Translations under genes and position numbers: made by a program | Shown here: positions 1 through 9,666 of the stretch, piece by piece | Position numbering within the stretch: position 1 is the first letter of the stretch | Layout of the letters: each line of letters begins with the position of its first letter | The notes under the pieces: model-generated | Told to the model about the DNA's origin: nothing | Databases searched by the model: none | The model's input: only the letters and a program-made list of their open reading frames with translations | Assembly (NCBI RefSeq): GCF_004514425.2 | Contig: NZ_MYFN02000008.1 | Location: forward strand, 62,001 to 126,000 | Source of the DNA: Shinella sumterensis | GTDB taxonomy: Bacteria; Pseudomonadota; Alphaproteobacteria; Rhizobiales; Rhizobiaceae | Reading direction: 5' to 3' | Length of the DNA stretch: 64,000 nucleotides

Positions 1-235
1 TCCCCAAATATGGCGAAATTCGCCCGCTTTTTGACTGCCCGTGACATGGATGGCCGGAAAGGCAGTGCGAATCAAGGCTCCCGCCGGCATCATCCCCGCT
101 ATTATCGGCAGCCCTGCCGGCATCCGCGCCGCGTCAACGCCGCCTGGAGCCGCAAAGCCCGGAATTCCAGCCGCTCATAAAGGCTATCTTAAGGGAAGAC
201 ACCCTATTTTCCCTCGATAAACGAGGGCTTGCGCG

Positions 236-3200
236 TTGCCATCGACTGCCTCCATTCGCCACCGCATCGCATCCATCGCAGAATGGGCGCGGCCGTCACT
301 CGTTCCCGCCGCAATCGCAGGCTGCGTCATTTTCGCTGCGACCGTCTTCTACGAGCGGCAGAACGAGCAGGTCTATCGCAACGACCTCCAGATGCGCGTA
401 TCCGGCGATCTCGCCCTGACGGTCGCGCGGCTGCGCAGCGAGATGAACAGCGACGCGGCCGCCCTGCGCAGCGTCGCGAACATGATCTCCGTCGCGACCG
501 GCCATGCGGCGGAGCAGTTCAGTGGCATTGCCGGTCGGCTGATGCTGCAGAACCGCCATATCCGCCGCATCGGCCTCGCGCCCGACAGCAAGGTCAGCCA
601 TGCCTTTCCGACAAGCGGCAACGAGCGGTATCTCGGCACCGATTTCAATCGTTTCCCCTCCTTTCGCCACGCGGTGCAAAGCGAGCGCGGCCTTGCCGAA
701 CCCCGGATCTTCGGGCCCGTGGAATTCGCCAAGGGTGGCCGGGGCTTCAACCTCTTCGTTCCTGTCTTCACGCAGGTCGGCGGGCGGCAGCACCTGTGGG
801 GCTATGTCGATGGCGTGATCGACGAGCGCAAGCTGCTCATCGATGCCGGCCTGATCACCGAAGGCCAGCGCGTGCGGCATGGAATCTCGCAACACGCCAC
901 GGACATGGAGCTGGCGATCCGCGACGTCAGCGTGCCCGACAACATCAACGATCCCTTCTTCGGCAATGCCGAGGTTTTCGAAAGCGATCCGGTGGTGCAG
1001 GTTCTGAGCTTTCCCGGCGGCAGGTGGGAGGTGGGGGCGATCCCCGCGCAGGGCTGGCACCATCCGCCGGAAAACCTGGCGCAGATCCGCCTCACCGCTC
1101 TCGCCAGCGCGCTGGTCATCATCATACCGATCTTCCTGACCGGCGGCCTCATTTCCGAACGCCAGCGCAACCTCGCCCGGCTCCGGGCCCGTGACCGGCA
1201 GGTGCAGACGCTTTCGCAGCGTCTCGACATCGCGCTCGACGCCTCCAAGATCGGCATATGGGAATACGATTTCATGAGCGGCGCCCGCCAGTGGGACGCC
1301 CAGATGCATCGCCTGCACGGCTTCTCGCAAAGCGTGGCGCTTACCGACGATCTCTGGAACGCCGCGTTGCATCCCGACGATATCGCACCCGCACTGGCCC
1401 AGATGGAGCTGATCCGCGCGGGCGCGAGCGATTACCGCGCGCAGTACCGCATCCGCATGCCGGACGGGTCATGGCGGCACATCCGAAGCATCGGCTCGCG
1501 CCTGGCGGCCCCGAACGGCAGCGAGACGCTGACCGGCATCTGCTGGGACGTCACCGAGGACGTCCTGCTGAACGAGGCCCTGAAGACGGCCAAGGAGCAG
1601 ACCGAGGTGCAGAATGCCGAGCTGGCGCGCCTCACGCAACGTCTCGACCTCGCGCTCGACGCCTATCAGTGCGGCCTGTGGGAAAGCGATCTCGAAGACG
1701 GGTTGACGCTTTGGGACGAGCGCATGCACCAGCTCTACGGCGTTCCCAACACCGGCGAGCGCATTCCGCGCGCGGTCTGGCTGGCCGCGCTTCATCCGGA
1801 CGATCGGGCAGAGGCTCTTCGCAAGGTGGCGGACACCACGCAGAGAGGCCTGCCTTACATGCGTACCGCCCGTGTCCTGCTGCCCGGCGGAAACATCCGT
1901 TACGTCCAGTCGGTCGGCAAGCTGCATGTCGAGGATGGCCGGCGCAAACTGGTCGGCCTTGCCTTCGACGTGACCGAAGACGTTCACATGACCGAAAGCC
2001 TGAAGGAGGCCAAGGAGCGCTCCGAGCGGCAGAATGCCGAATTGGAGCAGACGACCCGGCGCCTCGACCTGGCGCTCGATTCCTACCAGTGCGGCATGTG
2101 GGAAGCGGATCTGGATGGCGGACGCACCTTCTGGGACGTGCGCATGCACCAGCTCTACGGCCTTACCTTCACCGACGGCATCGTGACGCGCGAGGCATGG
2201 CTCGCCGCGATACATCCGGATGACCGCGACGCGATCGTGGACAATGTCGACCGGTGCACGGCGCTGGAGCAACCCTATGTGAACGAGGCGCGCGTCGTGC
2301 TGTCCAACGGCGAGCTCCGTCACGTCCGCTCGGTGGGCAAGGTTCACCATGGGCATGGCGGCAGCCGCAAGCTGATCGGGCTTGCCTTCGACGTGACCGA
2401 GGACGTGGTGCTGCGCGACCACCTCAAGGCCGCCAAGGCGCAGGCGGACGCCAAGAACATCGAACTGGAACAGGCGCGGGTGCGCATCGAGCACAATGCG
2501 CTGCACGATCCGCTGACCGGGCTCGGCAACCGCCGCAAGCTCGACGACGTGCTGACGGCGATCTCCAAAAGCAGCGAGACGGACGAGGCACAGGTCGCCA
2601 TCCTGCATATCGATCTCGACCGCTTCAAGCAGATCAACGACACGCTGGGCCACGCCGCCGGCGACGCGCTGCTCGTTCACGCCTCGCAGGTGCTATCCAT
2701 CTCCACGCGCGAAAACGACCTCGTCGCGCGCATCGGCGGCGACGAATTCGTCGTCGTGGTTTCCGACACCACCGATGAGAACTATCTGAGCGGGCTTGCG
2801 CGCCGCATCATCGCCCTGATGCAGCAGCCCGTCGATTACGAAGGCCATCTCTGCCGCTTCGGTGTGAGCATCGGCATCGCGTTTGCATCAGGACAGGCCA
2901 TCGACACGGCGAAGCTGCTGGTCAACGCGGACATCGCGCTTTATCGGGCCAAGGCGCTCGGCCGCAACCGCCACGAATTCTTCACCGAGACGCTGCAGGC
3001 TGAGATCATCTCGACCAAGCGCATCGCCGACGACATTCTCGCCGGCATCGAGAACAACGAGTTCGTGCCCTACTACCAGCCGCAGATCGATGCCGGCACG
3101 CTGAAGCTTGCCGGCGCGGAGGCGCTGATCCGCTGGAACCACCCGCGCGATGGCCTGCTGACGCCCGATCGCTTCCTCAAGATCGCCGAAGACCTCAACG

Positions 3201-3787
3201 TCATGGCGACGCTCGACCGGATCGTGCTGGAAAAGGCGCTGCTGGATTGCGCGCGCTGGGCGGCCAAGGGCCTGATCATGCCCAAGGTGTCGGTCAACGT
3301 CTCGGCCCGGCGCCTGCGCGACGAAAGCCTGATCGACAGCCTCACCGGCCTGTCGATCCAGCCCGGCCAGCTCTCCTTCGAACTCGTGGAATCGATCTTC
3401 CTCGATGAGAGCGACGACGTGGTTCTCTCCAACCTCGCGCGCATCAAGGCGCTCGGCATCGACATCGAGATCGACGATTTCGGCACCGGGCACACCTCCA
3501 TCGTGAGCCTGCTCAAACTGAAGCCCAAGCGGCTGAAGATCGACCGGCAGCTCGTCTCCCCCATTCTCAAGTCGCGAAACGAGCAGGCGCTGGTGCGCTC
3601 GATCATCGAGATCGGCCGCTCGCTCGGCATCGAGATCGTCGCGGAAGGCGTGGAAACGATGCAGCATGCCGAGATGCTCAGCATGCTCGGCTGCGATCTC
3701 CTGCAAGGCTATGCCTTCGCAAAACCGCTGTCGCGGGATGCGTTTCTCGCCTTCAGCACGGAGATGCGCTGGAAGATGGCATCGTAG
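236..3787 (+). CDS. CHASE-PAS-PAS-PAS-GGDEF-EAL c-di-GMP signalling protein
   Basis: Membrane-bound sensor predicted to make and/or degrade cyclic di-GMP (1183 aa). An N-terminal membrane segment (about residues 22-40) and a second at about 285-305 bracket an extracytoplasmic CHASE-like sensor. Three PAS modules follow, starting near residues 329, 469 and 609, at an exact 140-residue spacing. The GGDEF domain (about 760-920) has an intact GGDEF motif and an REND I-site (RxxD) five residues upstream. The EAL domain (about 930-1180) keeps AEALIRW, DDFGTG and the EGVET stretch, so both activities look possible. The TTG start at 236 is chosen because GAGGG lies 8 bases upstream and the first ATG would remove the first membrane segment. 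It stands alone, upstream of aroC. The input signal is unknown. Confidence 0.9.
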   Translation: MPSTASIRHRIASIAEWARPSLVPAAIAGCVIFAATVFYERQNEQVYRNDLQMRVSGDLALTVARLRSEMNSDAAALRSVANMISVATGHAAEQFSGIAGRLMLQNRHIRRIGLAPDSKVSHAFPTSGNERYLGTDFNRFPSFRHAVQSERGLAEPRIFGPVEFAKGGRGFNLFVPVFTQVGGRQHLWGYVDGVIDERKLLIDAGLITEGQRVRHGISQHATDMELAIRDVSVPDNINDPFFGNAEVFESDPVVQVLSFPGGRWEVGAIPAQGWHHPPENLAQIRLTALASALVIIIPIFLTGGLISERQRNLARLRARDRQVQTLSQRLDIALDASKIGIWEYDFMSGARQWDAQMHRLHGFSQSVALTDDLWNAALHPDDIAPALAQMELIRAGASDYRAQYRIRMPDGSWRHIRSIGSRLAAPNGSETLTGICWDVTEDVLLNEALKTAKEQTEVQNAELARLTQRLDLALDAYQCGLWESDLEDGLTLWDERMHQLYGVPNTGERIPRAVWLAALHPDDRAEALRKVADTTQRGLPYMRTARVLLPGGNIRYVQSVGKLHVEDGRRKLVGLAFDVTEDVHMTESLKEAKERSERQNAELEQTTRRLDLALDSYQCGMWEADLDGGRTFWDVRMHQLYGLTFTDGIVTREAWLAAIHPDDRDAIVDNVDRCTALEQPYVNEARVVLSNGELRHVRSVGKVHHGHGGSRKLIGLAFDVTEDVVLRDHLKAAKAQADAKNIELEQARVRIEHNALHDPLTGLGNRRKLDDVLTAISKSSETDEAQVAILHIDLDRFKQINDTLGHAAGDALLVHASQVLSISTRENDLVARIGGDEFVVVVSDTTDENYLSGLARRIIALMQQPVDYEGHLCRFGVSIGIAFASGQAIDTAKLLVNADIALYRAKALGRNRHEFFTETLQAEIISTKRIADDILAGIENNEFVPYYQPQIDAGTLKLAGAEALIRWNHPRDGLLTPDRFLKIAEDLNVMATLDRIVLEKALLDCARWAAKGLIMPKVSVNVSARRLRDESLIDSLTGLSIQPGQLSFELVESIFLDESDDVVLSNLARIKALGIDIEIDDFGTGHTSIVSLLKLKPKRLKIDRQLVSPILKSRNEQALVRSIIEIGRSLGIEIVAEGVETMQHAEMLSMLGCDLLQGYAFAKPLSRDAFLAFSTEMRWKMAS

Positions 3788-3862
3788 GGTGTGAAACCCT
3801 TGTCCCGGCCGTGCCTTTTCCACTAAGAGAAGGCACACTTTCCTATCGGTCCGGTTCCGCTC

Positions 3863-4960
3863 ATGTCGCACAACACTTTCGGTCATCTCTTCCGCGTCAC
3901 CACCTGGGGCGAAAGCCATGGGGTAGCGCTCGGCTGCGTGGTGGACGGCTGCCCTCCCGGCATCCGCTTCACGCTTGCCGAAATCCAGGCGTGGCTCGAC
4001 AAGCGCAAGCCCGGGCAGTCGCGTTTCGTGACGCAGCGCCGCGAGGACGACCTCGTCAAGGTGCTCTCCGGCGTGATGCTGGATGACGACGGCGAGACCA
4101 TGATCACGACCGGCACCCCCGTCTCCATGCTGATCGAGAACACCGACCAACGCTCCAAGGATTATGGCGAGATCGCGCGGCGCTACCGACCCGGCCATGC
4201 CGACTATACCTATGACATCAAATACGGCATCCGCGACTACCGCGGCGGCGGACGTTCCTCCGCCCGCGAGACGGCCGCGCGCGTCGCGGCCGGCGGCCTT
4301 GCCCGCAAGGTCGTGCCTGGGCTGACCGTGCGCGCCGCGCTGGTGCAGATCGGCAAGCACAGGATCGACCGCAACAACTGGGATTGGAACGAGGTCGGCA
4401 ACAACCCGTTCTTCGCGCCCGATCCGGCCATCGTGCCCGTCTGGGAAGACTATCTCGACGGCATCCGCAAGGCGGGTTCCTCCGTCGGCGCCGTCGTGGA
4501 AGTCGTGGCAGAGGGCGTGCCCGCCGGCATCGGCGCGCCGATCTACGCCAAGCTCGACCAGGACATCGCCTCGCTTCTCATGTCGATCAACGCCGTGAAG
4601 GGCGTGGAGATCGGCGAGGGCTTCGCCTCGGCGGAACTCACCGGCGAGGAGAATGCCGACGAGATGCGCATGGGCAATGACGGCAACCCGATCTTCCTGT
4701 CGAACCACGCCGGCGGCATTCTCGGCGGCATCTCGACCGGCCAGCCGGTCGTGGCGCGCTTTGCCATCAAGCCGACCTCCTCCATCCTCACCGAGCGCCG
4801 CTCCATCGATGCCGACGGCAACAATGTCGACGTGCGCACCAAGGGCCGGCACGATCCCTGCGTGGGCATCCGCGCCGTGCCGATCGGCGAAGCCATGGTC
4901 GCCTGTGCGATCGCCGATCATTACCTGCGCGACCGCGGCCAGACCGGACGCCTGGCGTAA
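3863..4960 (+). CDS. aroC: Chorismate synthase
   Basis: Final enzyme of the shikimate pathway, converting 5-enolpyruvylshikimate-3-phosphate to chorismate with reduced FMN; cytosolic. The 365-aa protein has the usual length and the N-terminal family signature [14 protein letters not shown] (residues 6-19), a central [11 protein letters not shown] stretch and the C-terminal [17 protein letters not shown] signature. The ATG start at 3863 matches the normal family N-terminus (MSHNTFG). It is a single gene between the GGDEF-EAL gene and a convergent glycosylase gene 36 bp downstream. Nothing odd is seen, and the identification is secure. Confidence 0.97.
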   Translation: MSHNTFGHLFRVTTWGESHGVALGCVVDGCPPGIRFTLAEIQAWLDKRKPGQSRFVTQRREDDLVKVLSGVMLDDDGETMITTGTPVSMLIENTDQRSKDYGEIARRYRPGHADYTYDIKYGIRDYRGGGRSSARETAARVAAGGLARKVVPGLTVRAALVQIGKHRIDRNNWDWNEVGNNPFFAPDPAIVPVWEDYLDGIRKAGSSVGAVVEVVAEGVPAGIGAPIYAKLDQDIASLLMSINAVKGVEIGEGFASAELTGEENADEMRMGNDGNPIFLSNHAGGILGGISTGQPVVARFAIKPTSSILTERRSIDADGNNVDVRTKGRHDPCVGIRAVPIGEAMVACAIADHYLRDRGQTGRLA

Positions 4961-4996
4961 CCGGCCGGCCATCCTGGTGGCGGATGAGGGGCCGCG

Positions 4997-6196
4997 CTAC
5001 GCGCCCTCGCCCTGCCAGCCGTCCAGATAGCGCACGTCCTCCACGCCCGCGAACCGGGCCACGCGCGCCAGTTCCGCCTCCAGCCGCTCCAGACGACCGG
5101 CGGAACCGCGGACCTTCGGCTCCCACCACAGGCGCCGGACGGCGAGAACGCCCGCCTTGCGGTCGGCCTTCATGTCGATCCGGCCGACAAGGCGATCGCC
5201 TTCGAGCAGCGGGAAGACATAGTAGCCATATTGCCGCTTCGGCTCCGGCACGAAGATTTCGATGCGGTAGAAATAGCCGAAAAGACGCTCCGTGCGGTTG
5301 CGGTCCCGGATCAGCGGATCGAAGGGCGAGAGGACGCGCAGGCGCGCAGGCGGCTCGGGCACATCACGCAGGCTTTCGGCCGAATGCGCGAAGGCATAGG
5401 CGGCGCGCGGCTTGCCGCCATCGGCGGTCTCGATCAAGACCTGACGCAACTCCGCCTTGTTGGCATCGACCCAGGCCTTCGCTTCCTCCGGCGTGACCAG
5501 CGCCCAGAAGGCGGCGATTTCGCCGTGGGTGGCAAAACCCAGCCGTTCCAGCGCGCTGCGGCAGGCCCAGTCGATGAAGACGTCATGCTCGACTGCGGGG
5601 TCATGGTGGTGCTGCGGCAGGACACGCTCGGCGAGATCATAGACCTTCTGGAAATTCTCGCGCCGCGCGATGGCCAGCTTGCCGGTGTGCCAGAGATATT
5701 CGAGCGCCGTCTTGTTCGGATGCCAGTTCCACCAGCCGCCGGACTTGTGATCCTCCACCTTGAGGTCGCGCGACATCACCGCCCCGCTTTCGGCGATGCG
5801 CCGGTAGGTCTCCTCGAAGGTCGCGTCGAACCCCTCGCCCTGCCATTTGCGCCAGTTCGCCAGGATGGACGCCTCCTTGCGGCGGAAACGATGCTTCCAG
5901 TAGCGGAAGAAGGCGCTGGGGATGATGGAGGCGTCATGCGTCCAGTGCTCGAAGAGCTCGCCGTCCTTCTCCAGGAGTTCGGCAAGGTGCTCGCGCCGAT
6001 AGGTCTGGTTGCGCGAGAAGAGGATCTGGTGATGCGCCCGCTCGACGGTGGCGATGCTGTCCACCTGCACGAAACCGATATCGTGGATGAGCTGAAGCAG
6101 CCCCGTCTTGCCCAGCGCGCGGCCGGGCGGGCTGCTCAGCCCCTGTCGCGAAAGGAAGATGCGCCGGGCCTCGGCATTGGAAAGCAGAATCGTCAT
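4997..6196 (-). CDS. YcaQ/AlkZ-type (HTH_42) DNA glycosylase
   Basis: Winged-helix protein of the HTH_42 (DUF1006) family, 399 aa, related to E. coli YcaQ and Streptomyces AlkZ, which excise alkylated or crosslinked bases from DNA. The motif VQVDSI (about residues 43-48) fits the catalytic Q-x-D signature of the YcaQ branch rather than the Q-x-Q of AlkZ. Tandem winged-helix modules occupy most of the chain, with the family stretch LSPFDPLIRDRNRTERLFGY at about 290-309. It is transcribed away from bioM, with about 100 bp between the two starts, and converges on aroC. DNA repair is inferred from the family; the substrate (crosslink or monoadduct) is not known here. Confidence 0.85.
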   Translation of the reverse strand: MTILLSNAEARRIFLSRQGLSSPPGRALGKTGLLQLIHDIGFVQVDSIATVERAHHQILFSRNQTYRREHLAELLEKDGELFEHWTHDASIIPSAFFRYWKHRFRRKEASILANWRKWQGEGFDATFEETYRRIAESGAVMSRDLKVEDHKSGGWWNWHPNKTALEYLWHTGKLAIARRENFQKVYDLAERVLPQHHHDPAVEHDVFIDWACRSALERLGFATHGEIAAFWALVTPEEAKAWVDANKAELRQVLIETADGGKPRAAYAFAHSAESLRDVPEPPARLRVLSPFDPLIRDRNRTERLFGYFYRIEIFVPEPKRQYGYYVFPLLEGDRLVGRIDMKADRKAGVLAVRRLWWEPKVRGSAGRLERLEAELARVARFAGVEDVRYLDGWQGEGA

Positions 6197-6298
6197 GGCC
6201 GGATCATAGACACATATTCCCGGTTTGTTCCACCCGGTTTTCTTTGCGCCCCGTCATGTTATAGGTCCCGTCGACTTTCGCGAACCGGGAACCTGCTC

Positions 6299-6979
6299 TT
6301 GGACATCGTCTTTTCCGCCGCCACGGTGGCCTATGGCGCGCGCATCGCGCTCCAGCCGCTGACGCTCACGCTGTCCGAACGGCGCATCGGCGTCGTCGGC
6401 CTCAACGGATCGGGCAAGACCACCATGGCGCGGCTGATCAACGGCCTCGTCAAGCCGACCGCCGGCACGGTGACGGTCGACGGGCTCGACACCGTTACGG
6501 ACGAAGCGGCGGCGCGCGGAAAGACCGGCTTCATCTTCCAGAACCCGCAACACCAGATGATCCTGCCGATCCTTGCCGAGGACATCGCCTTCGGGCTGAA
6601 GAACCGCAAGCTCAGCAAGGCGGAGATCGCCGGGAAGACCGACGCCATCCTTTCCCGCTTCGGCATTTCGCATCTCGCCCGCCGGCGCGTGCATGAGCTT
6701 TCCGGCGGCGAGACGCAGCTTGGCGCCATTGCCAGCGTGCTCGTCACCGGGCCCGACCTGCTGATCCTCGACGAGCCGACCAACCAGCTCGACCTGAAGA
6801 ACCGCGGGCTGATCGAGCGCACCATCGCCGGCCTGCCCGAACAGGTGCTCGTCATCAGCCACGACCTCGCTTTGCTCGAAAGCTTCGACCGCGTGCTTGT
6901 GTTCCACGAAGGCCGGCTTGCCGCCGATGATACGCCGTCGAACGCCATCGCCGCCTACCGGAACCTGGCGTCATGCTGA
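6299..6979 (+). CDS. bioM: Biotin ECF transporter ATPase BioM
   Basis: ATP-binding subunit of the BioMNY energy-coupling-factor transporter for biotin uptake at the inner membrane. It has Walker A (GLNGSGKTT), a Q-loop (FQNPQHQM), the ABC signature LSGGE, Walker B (LLILDEPT) and an H-loop (VISHDLALL). The open frame runs far upstream, but homology starts at about 6299. There a TTG codon follows GGGA at 8 bases, giving a 226-aa protein of normal size. It overlaps bioN by 7 bp and heads an operon bioM-bioN-bioY-ligase-thiolase-GFA. The 100-bp region facing the glycosylase gene must hold the promoter; I saw no convincing BioR box there. Confidence 0.93.
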   Translation: MDIVFSAATVAYGARIALQPLTLTLSERRIGVVGLNGSGKTTMARLINGLVKPTAGTVTVDGLDTVTDEAAARGKTGFIFQNPQHQMILPILAEDIAFGLKNRKLSKAEIAGKTDAILSRFGISHLARRRVHELSGGETQLGAIASVLVTGPDLLILDEPTNQLDLKNRGLIERTIAGLPEQVLVISHDLALLESFDRVLVFHEGRLAADDTPSNAIAAYRNLASC

Positions 6980-7578
6980 ACGGGCTCGACATCGAGGGCA
7001 ACTCGCCACTGCACCGCCTGCCGGTGCGCGGCAAGCTCATCCTGCTGTTTACCGCCGCGATCCTGCTCCTGCTGATCTCGGATTTGCGCGTTCTCGTGCC
7101 CGCGCTGGCGCTGGCCGCCCTTCTTTACCTCTCGACCGGCATCGGGCTTGGGGAAGCCTTCCGGCGCACGCGCTTCGTGCTGTTCACGGTGCTGCTCGTC
7201 GCGCTCGCGAACTACCTGTTCCATTCGTTGCACGAGGCGCTCGTCGTGTTCTGCCGGCTGTCGGCGCTGGTGTTGCTGGCCGCCGCGGTGACGGCGACGA
7301 CGGGCATATCCGCCTTCATGGACGAGATCACGCGGCTGATTACCCCGCTCGAACGCTTCGGCTTCGTGCGGGCGGCCGATGTCAGCCTGGCGGTGGGCCT
7401 CGTCATCCGCTTCGTGCCGGAAATCTTCGCGCGCTACGGCGAGATTGCCGATGCGCACAGGGCGCGCGGCCTGCGTGTGCGGCCATTCACGGTGCTCGTT
7501 CCGCTGATCATCCTGACACTGAAGGATGCCGACACGATCGCCATGGCGATTGACGCCCGCGGTTTTCGGCGGCACTAA
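6973..7578 (+). CDS. bioN: Biotin ECF transporter transmembrane protein BioN
   Basis: EcfT-type membrane subunit coupling BioM ATP hydrolysis to the biotin-binding BioY. The 201-aa protein has hydrophobic segments at about residues 22-60 and 65-105. Near the C-terminus are EIADAHRARG (about 158-167) and a DARGFR ending, matching the paired Ala-Arg-Gly coupling helices of the EcfT family. The ATG overlaps the bioM stop (ATGCTGA), implying translational coupling. bioY follows after 32 bp. Confidence 0.92.
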   Translation: MLNGLDIEGNSPLHRLPVRGKLILLFTAAILLLLISDLRVLVPALALAALLYLSTGIGLGEAFRRTRFVLFTVLLVALANYLFHSLHEALVVFCRLSALVLLAAAVTATTGISAFMDEITRLITPLERFGFVRAADVSLAVGLVIRFVPEIFARYGEIADAHRARGLRVRPFTVLVPLIILTLKDADTIAMAIDARGFRRH

Positions 7579-7610
7579 ACCTTCTCTTTACCGTTTTTGG
7601 GGATTCGGAC

Positions 7611-8174
7611 GTGACCACAAGAGACATCGTGCTTGTTGCCCTCTTCGCCGCCATCATGGTGGTTCTCGGCCTGCTGCCGCCGATCACGCTCGGCTTCATT
7701 CCCGTGCCGATCACGGCACAATCGCTCGGCCCGATGCTCGCGGGATGCATTCTCGGGGCACGGCGCGGTGCCGCTGCCATGTTGCTGGTGCTTCTTCTCG
7801 TCGCCATCGGCCTTCCGGTGCTTTCGGGTGGCCGCGGCGGGCTCGCAGTCTTTGCAGGACCGAGTGCCGGTTATATCTTCGGCTGGGTGGTCGGCGCCTT
7901 CGTCTGCGGCCTGATCTCAGAACGTCTCGTGAAGCAAGACCAGTCGGAACTGTCGCAGTTCCTGTCCTTTCTCCTGGCGTCGGTCGTCGGCGGCATCGGC
8001 ATCGTCTATCTCTTCGGCATGCCGTGGCTTGCCTATATGAGCGGCAAGGCCTTTTTCGAAACGGCGGCGGCCTCGCTGGTCTTCCTGCCGGGCGACCTGA
8101 TCAAGGCGTTCGTCGCCATGCTTGCCGCGCGCGCGGTGCTTGCCGGCTATCCGCTTCTGCCGCAGCGCGCCTGA
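7611..8174 (+). CDS. bioY: Biotin ECF transporter substrate-binding protein BioY
   Basis: Membrane-embedded S component that binds biotin. The 187-aa protein with about six hydrophobic segments carries the BioY hallmarks: an IPVPITAQSLGPMLAG stretch (about residues 29-44) and GGRGGLAVFAGPSAGYIFGW (about 72-91). The start is GTG at 7611. The stop lies 4 bp before the ATG of the acyl-CoA ligase, so the two are almost certainly co-transcribed. BioY with BioMN forms a high-affinity importer; BioY alone can also transport in some bacteria. Confidence 0.95.
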   Translation: MTTRDIVLVALFAAIMVVLGLLPPITLGFIPVPITAQSLGPMLAGCILGARRGAAAMLLVLLLVAIGLPVLSGGRGGLAVFAGPSAGYIFGWVVGAFVCGLISERLVKQDQSELSQFLSFLLASVVGGIGIVYLFGMPWLAYMSGKAFFETAAASLVFLPGDLIKAFVAMLAARAVLAGYPLLPQRA

Positions 8175-8178
8175 GCCC

Positions 8179-9666
8179 ATGCCGCTTTCCGGCGCCATCG
8201 AACGGCACGCCGCACGCAATCCGCAGAACCCGGCTTTCCATCTGGAGGACCGGGTTCTTTCCTATGGGGCTCTCGCCGCGACCGCCCGGGCCTGCCACGG
8301 CGCCTTCACGAGCCTCGCTTCGCAAGGCGAAAGCGTCATCGGCCCGACGACGCGCCTGATCGCGCTCGTTTGCGGCAACCATGCGCTCTTTCCGGCCGCC
8401 TTTGTCGCCGCCACGGCGGGCGACAATTGCGCAGCGCTGATCGATCCGCATCTGCCCGACGCGATGCGCGGCCGGATGCTGGAGACGCTCGCGCCCGATA
8501 TCGTCGTCACGGCAAACGGCGACGGCCTTCTCGCCAACGCGCCCCGCACGGGCGCGTCGCTCCGCATCGTCGAAAGCGCGACCACCGCCGCGCCGCCCCT
8601 GCCCGAGGGGCGCGATGACGACCCGTTCCTCATCGTCTTCACGTCAGGCACCACGGCCGATCCGAAACCGATCATCCGCGACCGCCGCTCATGGCGCATC
8701 AGCCTTTCGGCGGGCGCCCCGTTCTTCGGCATTGATGCCGAAACGCACAGCTATGCCCCCGGCCCCCTCGCCCACGGGCTTGCGCTTTATGCCATGACCG
8801 AGACGCTGCTTGCCGGCGCGGCCTTCCATTCCGCAACGCATTTCGAGGCGACAAGCGCCCGCGAAACGATCCGGACAGGCGGCATTCGCCGCCTCGTGCT
8901 CGTGCCCACCATGCTGCGCCGGCTCTGCGAGGGGCCGCCGGTGGCGAGCGTCGAGACCATCACCGTGGCGGGCGCCAAGCTGACGGCGGGCGATCATGCG
9001 CTCAGCCGCCACCACTTCCCGCAGGCGGCGCTGCGCGAATATTACGGGGCGTCCGAGCTGGGTTTCATCACCGTCACGCGGCCGGATGCCGCCGCATCCT
9101 CGACGGCCGTGGGCCACGCCTTTCCCGGCGTCGCCGTCTCTGTTCTCGACGAGGCCGGCAATCCGGTGCCGGTGGGGGAGACGGGCACGATCTTCGTGCA
9201 AAGCCCGCTTGTCGCCACGGGTTATCTCGGTGCGGGCGACGGCGCGGGGCTCAAGCGTTTCGGCACGCGCGCGACCGTCGGCGACCTCGGCTTTCTCGAT
9301 GCGGACGGAACGCTGCACCTGCTCGGCCGGTCCGGCGGCATGGTGCTTTCGGGCGGCAACAACATCTATCCGTCCGAGGTGGAGGCGGCCCTGCTCGGCC
9401 TGGCCTGCGTGCGCGCCGCCCATGTCTTCGGCCGCGACCACGCCGATCTCGGCAGCGAGCTTGTGGCCGTGATCGAGCCGTCGGCGGACGGCCTTGCGGC
9501 AGACGACCTGCGGGCGGCCATGGCCGCGGTGCTGCCGCGCTACAAGCATCCGCGCCGGATCTGGCTGTGCCCGGCAATGCCGGTCACACCGTCCGGCAAG
9601 GTTGAGGCCAAGACGGTGCGACAATGGGTTGCGGAGGACAGCGATGCGCTCGAACGCCTCGTCTGA
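8179..9666 (+). CDS. Acyl-CoA synthetase/AMP-dependent ligase linked to bioMNY
   Basis: Class I adenylate-forming ligase (495 aa) predicted to activate a carboxylic acid to its CoA thioester with ATP. The AMP-binding P-loop reads TSGTTADPKP (about residues 155-164). A YYGASELGF core motif and the C-terminal SGKVEAKTVRQW, with the catalytic Lys, are present. The P-loop departs from the usual SGTTGxPKG in having Ala for the first Gly and Pro for the last. The ATG at 8179 is 4 bp after the bioY stop; the frame is open further upstream inside bioY, but homology begins here. It overlaps the thiolase gene by 23 bp. The operon suggests a role tied to biotin or a biotin precursor; the true substrate is unknown. 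Confidence 0.8.
   Translation: MPLSGAIERHAARNPQNPAFHLEDRVLSYGALAATARACHGAFTSLASQGESVIGPTTRLIALVCGNHALFPAAFVAATAGDNCAALIDPHLPDAMRGRMLETLAPDIVVTANGDGLLANAPRTGASLRIVESATTAAPPLPEGRDDDPFLIVFTSGTTADPKPIIRDRRSWRISLSAGAPFFGIDAETHSYAPGPLAHGLALYAMTETLLAGAAFHSATHFEATSARETIRTGGIRRLVLVPTMLRRLCEGPPVASVETITVAGAKLTAGDHALSRHHFPQAALREYYGASELGFITVTRPDAAASSTAVGHAFPGVAVSVLDEAGNPVPVGETGTIFVQSPLVATGYLGAGDGAGLKRFGTRATVGDLGFLDADGTLHLLGRSGGMVLSGGNNIYPSEVEAALLGLACVRAAHVFGRDHADLGSELVAVIEPSADGLAADDLRAAMAAVLPRYKHPRRIWLCPAMPVTPSGKVEAKTVRQWVAEDSDALERLV

Noticed and set aside
1-235. Gene or RNA in the first 235 bases
   Set aside because: No convincing frame, hairpin or promoter pair was seen apart from the ribosome site of the first gene.
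5231-6298. Long open frame on the plus strand upstream of and in frame with bioM
   Set aside because: It is antisense to the YcaQ-like glycosylase gene. Homology to BioM begins only at about 6299, where a TTG with an SD-like GGGA is found. High-GC DNA gives many such open frames.
6197-6298. Possible BioR box near bioM (TTATAGGT at about 6259)
   Set aside because: Only a half match to the BioR palindrome TTATCTATAA/TTATAGATAA, with no symmetric second half, so not reported as a site.
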